DNA from: Streptomyces sp. NBC_00670
GTDB taxonomy: Bacteria; Actinomycetota; Actinomycetes; Streptomycetales; Streptomycetaceae
Assembly (NCBI RefSeq): GCF_036226765.1
Contig: NZ_CP109017.1
Span: 5,147,001-5,211,000 of the forward strand
Direction of reading: 5' to 3'
Length of the DNA stretch: 64,000 bases
This document shows, in pieces, positions 55,933 to 63,953 of the stretch. Under the pieces are notes generated by a model. That model saw only the letters and a program-made list of their open reading frames with translations, made no database searches and was not told the DNA's origin. The translations under genes were made by a program, and so were the position numbers. Position 1 is the stretch's first letter; every line of letters starts with the position of its first letter.

Positions 55933-57167
55933 CCCCCACCACCCGCACCCCCACCACCCGCACCCCCGCCACCCGCACCCCCGCCCCTCGCACCCGCGTG
56001 TTCCTCGCCACCGCCCTTCTCCTCGCCCTCGCCCCCCTCGCGGGCTGCGGCGACGACACCGCCGGCAGCGCGGCCCACCAGGCCGCCGCACCCAGCGCGT
56101 CCCCGAAGGCCGCCGCCCACGCGAAGGCCGCCCCCGACGCCCTCCCCGGCATGCCGCCGCTCCTCGACCCCAAGGACGTCTACGCCGCCGACCGCCCCGG
56201 GATGCTCTCCCCGGTCGTCAAGGACTTCCCCTCCCGCGTCTACGTCCCCAACACCGAGTCGGACACCGTCACCGTCATCGACCCGAAGACGTACAAGGTG
56301 ACCGACACCATCCCCGTCGGCCGGCAGCCGCAGCACGTCGTGCCGTCCTGGGACCTGAAGACGCTGTGGGTCAACAACGACAAGGGCAACAGCCTCACCC
56401 CCATCGACCCGAAGACGGGGAAGGCGGGCGAACCGGTCGACGTCCACGACCCCTACAACCTCTACTTCACGCCGAACGGCAAGTACGCCGTCGTCATGGC
56501 CTCCCTCGACCGCGAACTGGTCTTCCGGGACGCCCACACCATGAAGACCGTCCACACCGAGCCGGTGAGCTGCTACGGCGTCAACCACGCCGACTTCTCG
56601 CCCGACGGCCGCTACTTCATCGTCTCCTGCGAGTTCAGCGGCGAACTCCTCAAGGTCGACACCGAGAGGATGAAGGTCGTCGCCAAGCAGAAGCTGCCGT
56701 TCGACGGCGCCATGCCGCAGGACGTCAAGATCGCGCCCGACGGCGGCCGCTTCTACATCGCCGACATGAAGGCGAACGGCATGTGGGTCCTGGACGGCGA
56801 CAGCTTCGCGCGGCCCACCTTCCTGCCCACCGGCAAGGGCTGCCACGGCCTGTACGTCGGCCGCGACTCGCGCGAGATGTACATCTCCAACCGGGGCGAG
56901 GGCACCGTCTCCGTCTTCGACTTCAAGAAGAACGAGCTGACCAAGAAGTGGCACCTGCCCGACGGCGGCAGCCCCGACATGGGCGGTGTCTCCGCCGATG
57001 GAGAAGTCCTGTGGCTGTCGGGCCGCTACGACGCCGAGGTCTACGCGATCGACACCCGCACGGGGAAGCAGCTCGCCCGTATCAAGGTCGGCAAGGGCCC
57101 GCACGGCCTCGCCGTCTACCCCCAGCCGGGCCGCTACTCCCTCGGCCACACCGGCGTCTTCCGCTGA
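55929..57167 (+). CDS. YVTN/YncE-type beta-propeller lipoprotein
   Basis: A 412-residue exported lipoprotein. A Thr/Pro/Arg repeat (TPTTRTPTTRTPATRT) precedes the hydrophobic signal and lipobox LAGC. The rest is a beta-propeller with YVTN-like blades, e.g. SRVYVPNTESDTVTVIDPKT, then NLYFTPNGKYAVVM and HGLYVGRDSREMYISNRG. Cofactor motifs of nitrite reductase-type propellers are not evident. Coupling to the deacetylase-like gene suggests both act together in the cell envelope. Confidence 0.88.
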   Translation: MTPTTRTPTTRTPATRTPAPRTRVFLATALLLALAPLAGCGDDTAGSAAHQAAAPSASPKAAAHAKAAPDALPGMPPLLDPKDVYAADRPGMLSPVVKDFPSRVYVPNTESDTVTVIDPKTYKVTDTIPVGRQPQHVVPSWDLKTLWVNNDKGNSLTPIDPKTGKAGEPVDVHDPYNLYFTPNGKYAVVMASLDRELVFRDAHTMKTVHTEPVSCYGVNHADFSPDGRYFIVSCEFSGELLKVDTERMKVVAKQKLPFDGAMPQDVKIAPDGGRFYIADMKANGMWVLDGDSFARPTFLPTGKGCHGLYVGRDSREMYISNRGEGTVSVFDFKKNELTKKWHLPDGGSPDMGGVSADGEVLWLSGRYDAEVYAIDTRTGKQLARIKVGKGPHGLAVYPQPGRYSLGHTGVFR

Positions 57168-57195
57168 CCCCCCGGCGCTCCGGAAAGGACCGCAC

Positions 57196-57226
57196 TTGAG
57201 TCTCCGGCTACCGGAAGGTCCAGACT
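57196..57226 (+). promoter_or_regulatory. MerR-type promoter with 19-bp spacer
   Basis: TTGAGT (57196-57201) and CAGACT (57221-57226) are exactly 19 bp apart, with a TCCGG-CTA-CCGGA dyad (57203-57215) in the spacer. The -10 box lies 7 nt before the GTG at 57234, so the merR mRNA is probably leaderless and autoregulated. Confidence 0.65.
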
Positions 57227-57233
57227 CGCCGAC

Positions 57234-58148
57234 GTGACCGAGAACAGCACCGCACCGCTCACCATCGGCGAGCTGGCCCGGGCCACCGGACTGCCGGTGC
57301 GCACCATCCGCCACTGGTCGGACGAGGGCGCCCTGCCGCCCGTGGCCCGCTCACCCGGCGGCTACCGGCTGTACGACGCCGCGAGCGTCGCCCGCCTGGA
57401 GCTGATCCGCACCCTGCGCCAACTGGGCCTCGGCCTGGCCGACGTGCGCCGGGTGCTGTCCGGCGAGAGCAGCGTCGCCGAGCTGGCGGCCGCCCACGTC
57501 GCCGCGCTGGACGCGCGGATCCGGGCGCTGCGGGTGACCCGTGCGGTGCTGTCGACCGTGGCGAAACGCGGTTCCAGCGCGGAGGAGACGACCCTGATGA
57601 ACAGACTGGCCCGGCTGTCCGCCGCCGAACGCGGCAGGATCCTGCGAGAGTTCGTGGACGAGACGTTCCACGGACTGGACACCGCCGACCCGGCGATCCG
57701 GGACCGCATGAGTTCCCTGACCGCCGACCTGCCCGACGACCCCACACCCGCCCAGGTGGACGCCTGGGTGGAGCTGGCCGAACTGCTCCAGGACCCCGGC
57801 TTCCGGGCCGAGATGCGCACGGCGGCCGAGCTCCAGGCCGCCGACCACGGCGAGGGCGCCCCCGCCGGGCAGTCCATGTGGTTCGCCCGGCGGCTGGTGC
57901 AGCAGGGCGCCGAGGGCCGCCGGCGCGGCATCGACCCCGCCTCGCCCGAGGCCGACGCCGTTCTCGGCGAACTGATCGGCGACGCCGACCCCGTCGCCGT
58001 GCTCGAACGGCTGGAGCTGATGACGGCCGGCCGGGTCGCCCGCTACCGCGAGTTGCTGGTCACGGTGCGGACCGGCACCCCCGCCGCCGCCCGCCGCGAG
58101 GAGTTCGCCTGGGTGGTCGCCGCACTGCGCGCCCGCGCGGGCCGTTAA
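57234..58148 (+). CDS. MerR-family regulator with large C-terminal domain
   Basis: A 304-residue regulator. The N-terminal HTH is complete (TIGELARATGLPVRTIRHW, then GGYRLY), with a coiled coil to about residue 110. The remaining 190 residues are helical and probably bind a ligand. GTG 57234 follows a MerR-type promoter directly, which supports autoregulation. Other targets are not visible. Confidence 0.92.
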   Translation: MTENSTAPLTIGELARATGLPVRTIRHWSDEGALPPVARSPGGYRLYDAASVARLELIRTLRQLGLGLADVRRVLSGESSVAELAAAHVAALDARIRALRVTRAVLSTVAKRGSSAEETTLMNRLARLSAAERGRILREFVDETFHGLDTADPAIRDRMSSLTADLPDDPTPAQVDAWVELAELLQDPGFRAEMRTAAELQAADHGEGAPAGQSMWFARRLVQQGAEGRRRGIDPASPEADAVLGELIGDADPVAVLERLELMTAGRVARYRELLVTVRTGTPAAARREEFAWVVAALRARAGR

Positions 58149-58234
58149 TCTGGCCTGCGTCAACAGGACACGCCCGTACGGCGGCACCGCGGGTGCCCGG
58201 CGGCGGACAAGGCACCACAGAAGGGGGCCGATCG

Positions 58235-58447
58235 GTGGCGGACATCGAGGCAGCGCGCAAGGAGTTCCAGCGGATCGACACGGACGGCGACGGGTTCATC
58301 ACCGCCGCGGAGTTCAAGTCCGCCCTGGCGCAGGGAGGGGACTGGAACGTCACCGAGTCGGTGGCCGAGTCCGTCATCGCCAGCCGCGACCTCAACGGCG
58401 ACAAGGTGCTGTCGTTCGACGAGTTCTGGACGTACCTCAACAAGTGA
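58235..58447 (+). CDS. Small EF-hand calcium-binding protein
   Basis: A 70-residue protein with two EF-hands. Loop 1 is canonical: D15, D17, D19, G20, I22 and E26. Loop 2 has D52, N54, D56 and E63 but Lys at the Gly position (57), so it may bind more weakly. It resembles the calmodulin-like CabC/CalC proteins of Streptomyces, which affect aerial growth. GTG 58235 has AGGGGG 8 nt upstream. Confidence 0.9.
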   Translation: MADIEAARKEFQRIDTDGDGFITAAEFKSALAQGGDWNVTESVAESVIASRDLNGDKVLSFDEFWTYLNK

Positions 58448-58507
58448 CGTCATGCGTGCGGGGCACCCGTCGGATCCCGGCAGGGTGCTCCGCACGCGTA
58501 CGACGGG

Positions 58508-59350
58508 TCAGCCCCGGCGCGTCCGCGTCACCCGCACGCTCCAGCGGCCCTCCCGCCTCTCCAGCGCCAGTGGCAGGTCGAAGCACTTGCTCACCAGGTC
58601 GTCGGTGAGCACCTCCGCCACCGGGCCGCGCGCCAGCGCCCCGCCCTCGCGCAGCAGCAGCGCGTGGTCCGTGCCCGGCGGCAGCTCCTCCAGGTGGTGG
58701 GTGACCAGGACCGTCGCCAGCCGGGGGTGCTCCTCCCGCAGCGTGTCCAGCGCCTCGATCAGCTGCTCCCGGCCCGGCAGGTCGAGCCCGGTGGCCGGTT
58801 CGTCGAGCAGCAGCAGCCGCGGCTCGGGCATCAGCGCGCGGGCGATCAGCACCCGGCCGCGCTCGCCCTGCGACAGCGTCGTCCAGCGGGCCTCCCGCCG
58901 GTCCGCCAGCCCCAGCGTGCCGGTCAGCCGGTCCGCCCGTTCCTCCTGCTCCGGCGTCGGCGCCCACCGCGGCTGCGGTTCCACGGAGTTGGTCAGCCCG
59001 GTCAGTACGACGTCCCGCACCCGCAGCGCCGAACGCAGCGGATGCCGGGGGTTGACGTGCCCGACCAGGGACCGCAGCTCCCGCAGGTCCACCGTGCCCA
59101 GCCGGCGGCCCAGTACCTCCACCGTGCCGTGCGTGGGGTGGACGAGCGCGCCCAGCAGGCTCAGCAGGGTCGTCTTGCCGGCCCCGTTGGCGCCGAGCAG
59201 CGCCCAGTGCTCGCCGGTGCGCACGGTGAGCGAGACGTCCCGCAGCAGCGGCCGCCCGTCCCGTACGACATGGACGTCCCGGGCGTCCAGGACCACCGTG
59301 TCCGTGCCGCCGCCGCTCCTCGTGCCCTCGCCCCTCACGCTCCTGTTCAT
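58508..59350 (-). CDS. Orphan ABC ATP-binding protein coupled to leuA
   Basis: A 280-residue soluble ABC ATPase: Walker A GANGAGKTT, signature TLSQGERGRVL (variant of LSGGQ), Walker B LLLLDEPATGLD and H-loop VTHHLEELP. No permease gene is adjacent. ATG 59350 shares one base with the leuA stop (TGATG), so it is translated with leuA. It resembles ModF/YlmA-like stand-alone ATPases. Its role is unknown. Confidence 0.88.
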   Translation of the reverse strand: MNRSVRGEGTRSGGGTDTVVLDARDVHVVRDGRPLLRDVSLTVRTGEHWALLGANGAGKTTLLSLLGALVHPTHGTVEVLGRRLGTVDLRELRSLVGHVNPRHPLRSALRVRDVVLTGLTNSVEPQPRWAPTPEQEERADRLTGTLGLADRREARWTTLSQGERGRVLIARALMPEPRLLLLDEPATGLDLPGREQLIEALDTLREEHPRLATVLVTHHLEELPPGTDHALLLREGGALARGPVAEVLTDDLVSKCFDLPLALERREGRWSVRVTRTRRG

Positions 59351-61101
59351 CACGCCCCCGCCCGGTTGACCGCCGACAGCACCGCGTGCACGGACGCCGC
59401 CAGCACCGAGGTGTCCCGGCCCGCGCCCCACGCGGTGGCGCCGTCCACCCGGCACTCGGCGTAGGCGACCGCCTCGCCGTCCGTGCCGGGGCCCGCCGCG
59501 TGCTCGGCGAAGTCCCGCACCTCCACCGCGATCCCGGCCCCGGCCAGCGCGTCGGCGAACGCCGACAGCGGACCGTTGCCGGTGCCCTCGTGGTCGCCAC
59601 TCCGGCCGTCCCGCTCCAGCGTGCACACGAACCGGTGCGTCCCGGACGGCTCCTGCGTCGCCGACCAGGCGGCCAGCCGCACCGCGCCCTCCCGGCCCGG
59701 CGCCAGGTACGCCGCCTCGAACAGCGCGTACAGCTCCGCCGCCGTCGCCTCCCGGCCGCTGTCGTCGGTGGCCCGCTGGACCACCTTCGAGAAGTCCGGC
59801 CGCATCCGGGCCGGCAGGTCCACGCCGTGCCCGGTCCGCAGCAGATACGCCATCCCGCCCTTGCCCGACTGCGAGTTGACGCGGATCACCGCCTCGTACG
59901 AGCGCCCCAGGTCCGCCGGGTCGACCGGCAGGTACGGCACCGCCCACGGCGCCTCGCGCTCCGGCACCCCCAGTTCGGCGGCCCGCTTGGCGTGCGCGGC
60001 GAACCCCTTGTCGATGGCGTCCTGGTGGGTGCCGGAGAACGCCGTGTGGACCAGCTCACCGGCGTACGGATGGCGCGGGTGCACCGGCAGCCGGTTGCAG
60101 TGCTCCACCGTCGCCCGCACCGCGTCGATGTCGCTCAGGTCGACCATCGGGTCGACGCCCTGCGCGAACAGGTTGAGCGCCAGCGTCACCAGGTCGACGT
60201 TGCCGGTGCGCTCCCCGTTGCCGAACAGACAGCCCTCCACCCGCTGCGCCCCGGCCAGCACCGCGAGTTCGGCGCAGGCGACGCCCGTACCGCGGTCGTT
60301 GTGCGGATGGACGGAGAGGATGACGGAGTCCCGGCGGGCCAGCTGGCGGTGGACGTACTCGATCTGGTCGGCGTAGACGTTGGGCGTGGCGATCTCCACC
60401 GTTGCGGGGAGGTTGTGGGTGACCGGACGGTCGGGGCTCGCGTCCCAGAACTCGGTCAGCTCGTCGCACAGTTCGAGCACGTAGTCGGGCTCGGTCAGGT
60501 TGAACGTCTCGGGCGAGAACTGGAAGCGCACGTGTCCGCGCAGCCCGTCCGCGCGGCGGGCCATGCGCTCGGCGGCCTCCCGCACGGTCCGCCGCACCTC
60601 GTCCCGGTCCCGCCCGAGCACGACCTCCCGCCACACCGGCGAGGTCGCGATGTACAGATGGACGACGGCCCGGTCCAGCCCCTCGATCGCGTCGAACGTG
60701 GTGTCGATCAGCTCCGGCCGGGCGGGCGTGAACACGACGGGCGTGACGTCGTCCGGGACGGCACCGTCCTCCACCAGGTGCCGCACGAAGTCGAAGTCGG
60801 TACGGCTGGCGGAGGGATAGCCGACCTCGATCTCCTTGAACCCCCTCCCGGTGAGCAGGTCGAAGAAGCGGCGCTTGCGCGGGGTGTCCATCGGCTCGGC
60901 GAGCGCCTGGTTGCCGTCGCGCAGATCGACCGGCACCCACAGCGGGGCGCGCGAGAACCGGGCGGCGGGCCAGCTCCGCTCCTCGACGGGGACCCGCACG
61001 CGCTCCTCGAAGGGGCGGTAGCGGTGGTACGGCATGGGACTGGGCCGCTGCGGATTCCAGGGCTCCTGGGCGGGCGGACGGCCTTCGTGGGTGATGCTCA
61101 T
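59350..61101 (-). CDS. leuA: 2-isopropylmalate synthase
   Basis: First committed step of leucine synthesis: condenses acetyl-CoA with 2-oxoisovalerate. The 583-residue protein is the actinobacterial LeuA2 type: a TIM-barrel with RDGNQAL (R61, D62) and metal site HPHNDRGTG, then a linker and the C-terminal allosteric leucine-binding domain (about 450-583). ATG 61101 begins MSITHEGRPP. A leader peptide and attenuator lie upstream. The ATPase gene downstream is coupled. Confidence 0.96.
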   Translation of the reverse strand: MSITHEGRPPAQEPWNPQRPSPMPYHRYRPFEERVRVPVEERSWPAARFSRAPLWVPVDLRDGNQALAEPMDTPRKRRFFDLLTGRGFKEIEVGYPSASRTDFDFVRHLVEDGAVPDDVTPVVFTPARPELIDTTFDAIEGLDRAVVHLYIATSPVWREVVLGRDRDEVRRTVREAAERMARRADGLRGHVRFQFSPETFNLTEPDYVLELCDELTEFWDASPDRPVTHNLPATVEIATPNVYADQIEYVHRQLARRDSVILSVHPHNDRGTGVACAELAVLAGAQRVEGCLFGNGERTGNVDLVTLALNLFAQGVDPMVDLSDIDAVRATVEHCNRLPVHPRHPYAGELVHTAFSGTHQDAIDKGFAAHAKRAAELGVPEREAPWAVPYLPVDPADLGRSYEAVIRVNSQSGKGGMAYLLRTGHGVDLPARMRPDFSKVVQRATDDSGREATAAELYALFEAAYLAPGREGAVRLAAWSATQEPSGTHRFVCTLERDGRSGDHEGTGNGPLSAFADALAGAGIAVEVRDFAEHAAGPGTDGEAVAYAECRVDGATAWGAGRDTSVLAASVHAVLSAVNRAGA

Positions 61102-61158
61102 GCTGGTCTGCGACTGCCTTCGGCTCGGTCGGACGGCGACCGGCGGCACGGCGGAACC

Positions 61159-61197
61159 CCGCGGCGGGGTGCCGGTCGTGGTCAGACCCCGCCGCGG
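61159..61197 (-). terminator. Leucine attenuator hairpin upstream of leuA
   Basis: A perfect 12-bp stem (CCGCGGCGGGGT and its complement; arms 61186-61197 and 61159-61170) with a 15-nt loop. Its first arm overlaps the end of the leader peptide coding sequence, so ribosome position can decide whether it forms. Confidence 0.65.
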
Positions 61198-61229
61198 CAG
61201 CCGAGAAGAAGCAGACCGCGGTACGTCAT
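61182..61229 (-). CDS. leuL: Leucine-rich leader peptide of leuA
   Basis: A 15-codon reading frame, MTYRGLLLLGCRGGV, with four consecutive Leu codons (CTG CTT CTT CTC) in a genome where CTT is rare. It lies 80 nt before leuA on the same strand and runs into the attenuator. Stalling at Leu codons under leucine shortage would permit leuA transcription. A TAGCGT box lies 6 nt before its ATG, so it is probably translated from a leaderless 5' end. Confidence 0.85.
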   Translation of the reverse strand: MTYRGLLLLGCRGGV

Positions 61230-61235
61230 GGCGGT

Positions 61236-61265
61236 ACGCTACCCACACCTCAGCTCCTCAGACAA
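61236..61265 (-). promoter_or_regulatory. leuL-leuA promoter
   Basis: On the minus strand TTGTCT (61260-61265) and TAGCGT (61236-61241) are 18 bp apart; the -10 is 6 nt from the leader peptide ATG. Confidence 0.6.
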
Positions 61266-61268
61266 GTG

Positions 61269-61297
61269 GTGACCGTCAGCCGCCGTCCACGTAAGGT
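61269..61297 (+). promoter_or_regulatory. Promoter of the FadR-type regulator gene
   Basis: GTGACC (61269-61274) and TAAGGT (61292-61297) are 17 bp apart, and the -10 is 6 nt before the ATG at 61304, again leaderless. The -35 boxes of this promoter and the leuA promoter are only 3 bp apart. Confidence 0.55.
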
Positions 61298-61303
61298 GCC
61301 CCC

Positions 61304-61993
61304 ATGCCCCTAGACGCCGTCCGCCCCAGCCCGCTCGTCGAACAGGCCGCGGACCGGCTGCGCGCGCAGATCACCGGCGGACAGTGGCCGGTCGGCACCA
61401 AGCTCCCGGGGGAGACCACGCTGGCCAAGGAGCTCGGCGTCGGCCGCTCCACGGTCCGCGAGGCGCTGCGCGCCCTCGCCGGCGCCGGACTGGTCCGGGC
61501 ACGGCAGGGTGCCGGCGTCTTCGTCACCGCCACCGAACCCGCCGAGGACTGGCCCGCCCGATTGCGACGCGCCGCCGTCACCGACGTCTACGAGGTCCGC
61601 CTCGGCGTCGAGGTCCACGCCGCCGCCCTCGCCGCCGCCCGCCGCACCCCCGAGGACACCGCCGCGCTCCGGACCGCCCTGGCGGGCCGCCGCACGGCCG
61701 CCGCCGGCGACGACGCGGCCTTCGTCGACGCCGACATCGCCCTGCACGCGGCCGTCGTCACCGCCGCGCACAACCCCGTCCTCGCCGACCTCTTCACCGA
61801 GTTCATTCCCACCCTCCGCCGCGGCCTGATCGAGATGCTCGACCTCGTCGGCCTGCGCACGACGGACCCCAACACGGGCGACGACACCCACGAGGCCCTG
61901 GTCGAAGCGATCACCCGGGGCGACGCCGAGGCGGCGTCGACGGTCCTGCGCGAGGAACTGGAAGGAACGCTGGGCCTGTTGCGCCGGGCGTGA
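61304..61993 (+). CDS. GntR/FadR-family transcriptional regulator
   Basis: A 229-residue regulator. The winged HTH (KLPGETTLAKELGVGRSTVREAL, in two parts) is typical of GntR, and the helical C-terminal domain is of FCD/FadR type with metal-ligand-like D146 and histidines (DIALHAAVV, HEAL). The ligand is unknown. It is divergent from leuA with back-to-back promoters, so it may affect leuA, although no operator is identified. Confidence 0.93.
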   Translation: MPLDAVRPSPLVEQAADRLRAQITGGQWPVGTKLPGETTLAKELGVGRSTVREALRALAGAGLVRARQGAGVFVTATEPAEDWPARLRRAAVTDVYEVRLGVEVHAAALAAARRTPEDTAALRTALAGRRTAAAGDDAAFVDADIALHAAVVTAAHNPVLADLFTEFIPTLRRGLIEMLDLVGLRTTDPNTGDDTHEALVEAITRGDAEAASTVLREELEGTLGLLRRA

Positions 61994-62007
61994 GGCCCCG
62001 GTCCCCG

Positions 62008-62565
62008 TCAGGCGTCGTCCGCCCATTTCTTCAGCGCGGCTTTACTGCTGAAGTCGGCGACGTCCTTGTCGTGCGGGTCGGAGGTGTACTGGTGGAAGCG
62101 CCACTTGGCCTTGATGCGGGGCTCGCCCGCTGTCACGTAGTCGGCGATCCAGAGGCCGTCGCCGGCGTAGGAGGTGGTGTCGACGTTGAGCCAGAAATTC
62201 CGGTTGCAATAGAGCAGGACCCGGTGGTTCGGCCGGAGCGATTTCACCTTGCGGATGAAGCTGTCCTTCTCCGCGTTGCTCGCGTGGGTGCCGTCGCCTG
62301 TGGTCTCCCAGTCGACGGCGAGGAGGTCGCTGCCCTTCTCGGGCGCGTGTTTGACGAAGTACTCGGCCTGGGCGGTGAGATTGCCCGGCCAGAGGAAGTG
62401 GTAGAAGCCGACGACGAGCCCGGCGTCACGGGCGTGCTCGGTCTGGGCGGACAGCCGGGGGTTGATGTACGAGCGGCCCTCGGTCGCCTTGATGAAGGCG
62501 AAGGAGAGGCCGTCCGTGTCGAAGGAAGAGGACTGGTAGGCGCTGACGTCGATGCCTCGCAGCAT
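62008..62565 (-). CDS. GH25-family muramidase-like protein
   Basis: A 185-residue glycoside hydrolase of the GH25 lysozyme fold: GIDVSAYQ at the start (D6), FAFIKATEG, GFYHFLWPG and the catalytic AVDWE (D85, E87). No signal peptide is visible, so it is either cytoplasmic until released or secreted non-classically. ATG 62565 has GAGGAG at good spacing. It is convergent with the FadR-type gene by 14 nt. Confidence 0.9.
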   Translation of the reverse strand: MLRGIDVSAYQSSSFDTDGLSFAFIKATEGRSYINPRLSAQTEHARDAGLVVGFYHFLWPGNLTAQAEYFVKHAPEKGSDLLAVDWETTGDGTHASNAEKDSFIRKVKSLRPNHRVLLYCNRNFWLNVDTTSYAGDGLWIADYVTAGEPRIKAKWRFHQYTSDPHDKDVADFSSKAALKKWADDA

Positions 62566-62799
62566 GGGGGGACTCCTCGAAGTGTGCGGTGGGGGAGGGG
62601 AGTTGCCGCCCGTCCACCCTGGCATGAGGCTGGTGCCCCGTGTGCGCGGAACCCTCACACGGCGAGGTGGTCGTACTAACACTCGATGATGTTGACAGCG
62701 CGCCCGCCGCGAGCCGTCCTGACGGACGTGCAGGCCCCGGAGGGGGCCCTCCCGTCGCCGGCCGGTCGGTTCGGGACCCACCGTTCTTCACCGTCATGG

Positions 62800-63185
62800 C
62801 TACGGCACCTCCGGGTTCGTCGCGTCGGCCGCGGAGGGTCCCGGGGAGCCGGCGGTGGCCGCGGTGCCGGGTACCCAGGTGTCCCCGTCCGGGTTCTGTC
62901 CGGGCGCGGCCTCGTCCCGTTCATGGTCGGCCTGCTCGGCCTGCTCGGCCTGCTCGACCAGGGCGTCCGGGCCCCGGACCAGGCGGTGGGGTGGATGTCC
63001 GAGAGCGGGATCGCCTGGGTGTCGTCGACGCTGTCCGGCAGCTGTACCAGCCCGACGTGGGCGTACGGGATCCTGGCCTACTCGGCCCGCAGCCCGTCCA
63101 GCCCGTCCAGCCCGCCCGCGGCCTCCGCGCCGCCGAAGAACACGGTGCCGGCCCGTGGTCCCTGCGGGTTCGCGTTGTCGCACGG
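62800..63185 (-). pseudogene. Degraded gene with in-frame stop and frameshift
   Basis: Read on the minus strand, one frame gives natural-looking protein (CDNANPQGPRAGTVFFGG, then GLRAE), hits a TAG at 63078-63080, and continues in the same frame as ARIPYAHVGLVQLPDSVDD and IPLSDIHPTAWSG. Near 62975 the coding signal moves to another frame, ending DHERDEAAPGQNP to a stop at 62800. The pieces look like one broken gene of unknown family. No start codon remains. Confidence 0.5.
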
Positions 63186-63435
63186 TGCGCGGATGCGAGA
63201 GGGGCGTACCGGATCTCACGAGAAAGTGCGTCAACGGTGAGAGGGGCCGACCGGCGTGCCGCTGGCGATCCGCGCGCAGCGGTCGGGAATCAAGGTGTGA
63301 TCGCTGAATGCGGCGCTTTCGAGCGCGAAATCAGTCATGCCGGCCGAGGTGCCCGGGAGGGGCACTGCCTTGTCACCGGCCGCGGGCCGGACGGCGCTGA
63401 GCCAACGTCACTGGGCCACCTCGCCGTCGCACCGG

Positions 63436-63693
63436 TCAGTGACCGGTCGCCAGGTCTCCGTCGTCCTCACTGTCGCCGTCGTCACCGGTGTCCGCCGCGG
63501 CGTCGGCTGCGCCCAGTGCCGCACCCAGTGAGGAGAAGTCCAGGATCTCGGCGGCCTCGCGCCTGGTCCGTTCCGCGGTGCGGGCGGCGATCGCGGGCAG
63601 GTCGCCTCGTTCGGCTATCAGCTGGTCGTAGATCGGGGCGACGGCTTGGGCGGCGAGAGACACGTTGTACAGACCTACTTCTGTGTGTGACAC
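63436..63693 (-). CDS. Small hypothetical protein with acidic tail
   Basis: An 85-residue frame from GTG 63693: a helical middle (AAQAVAPIYDQLIAERGDLPA), an Arg/Glu-rich helix, and a strongly acidic end (DTGDDGDSEDDGD). No family is recognised and no ribosome-binding site is seen. The surrounding 900 bp look degraded, so it may itself be a relic. The gap 63186-63435 holds nothing I can name. Confidence 0.4.
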   Translation of the reverse strand: MSHTEVGLYNVSLAAQAVAPIYDQLIAERGDLPAIAARTAERTRREAAEILDFSSLGAALGAADAAADTGDDGDSEDDGDLATGH

Positions 63694-63953
63694 GGGACGG
63701 AGGGCGGCGAGTGCGGTCAACCGCTGTGCGCGGCCGAATCGCACGCCTCCGCGCCTGCCAGGTGAACCCGGGCAGGCCAGATCTCCGCTACCCGCCCCCT
63801 CGCCCTTCACACCCCGGCACACCGCACTGGAATGCGCATCGGCCCCGCTCGCCATCAGCGGCTCTCCCGGCGGGTCGGCGGCTGGTCTGCGGGTACTTGC
63901 GCACGCGGTGGCGGCAACACGGCGGTCACCGGGGCTGGTGAGGAGCGGGTGGT

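Noticed and set aside
62855..63307. Plus-strand open frames in the degraded region
   Set aside because: They are Arg/Pro/Ser-rich shadows; the minus strand gives the more natural protein sequence.
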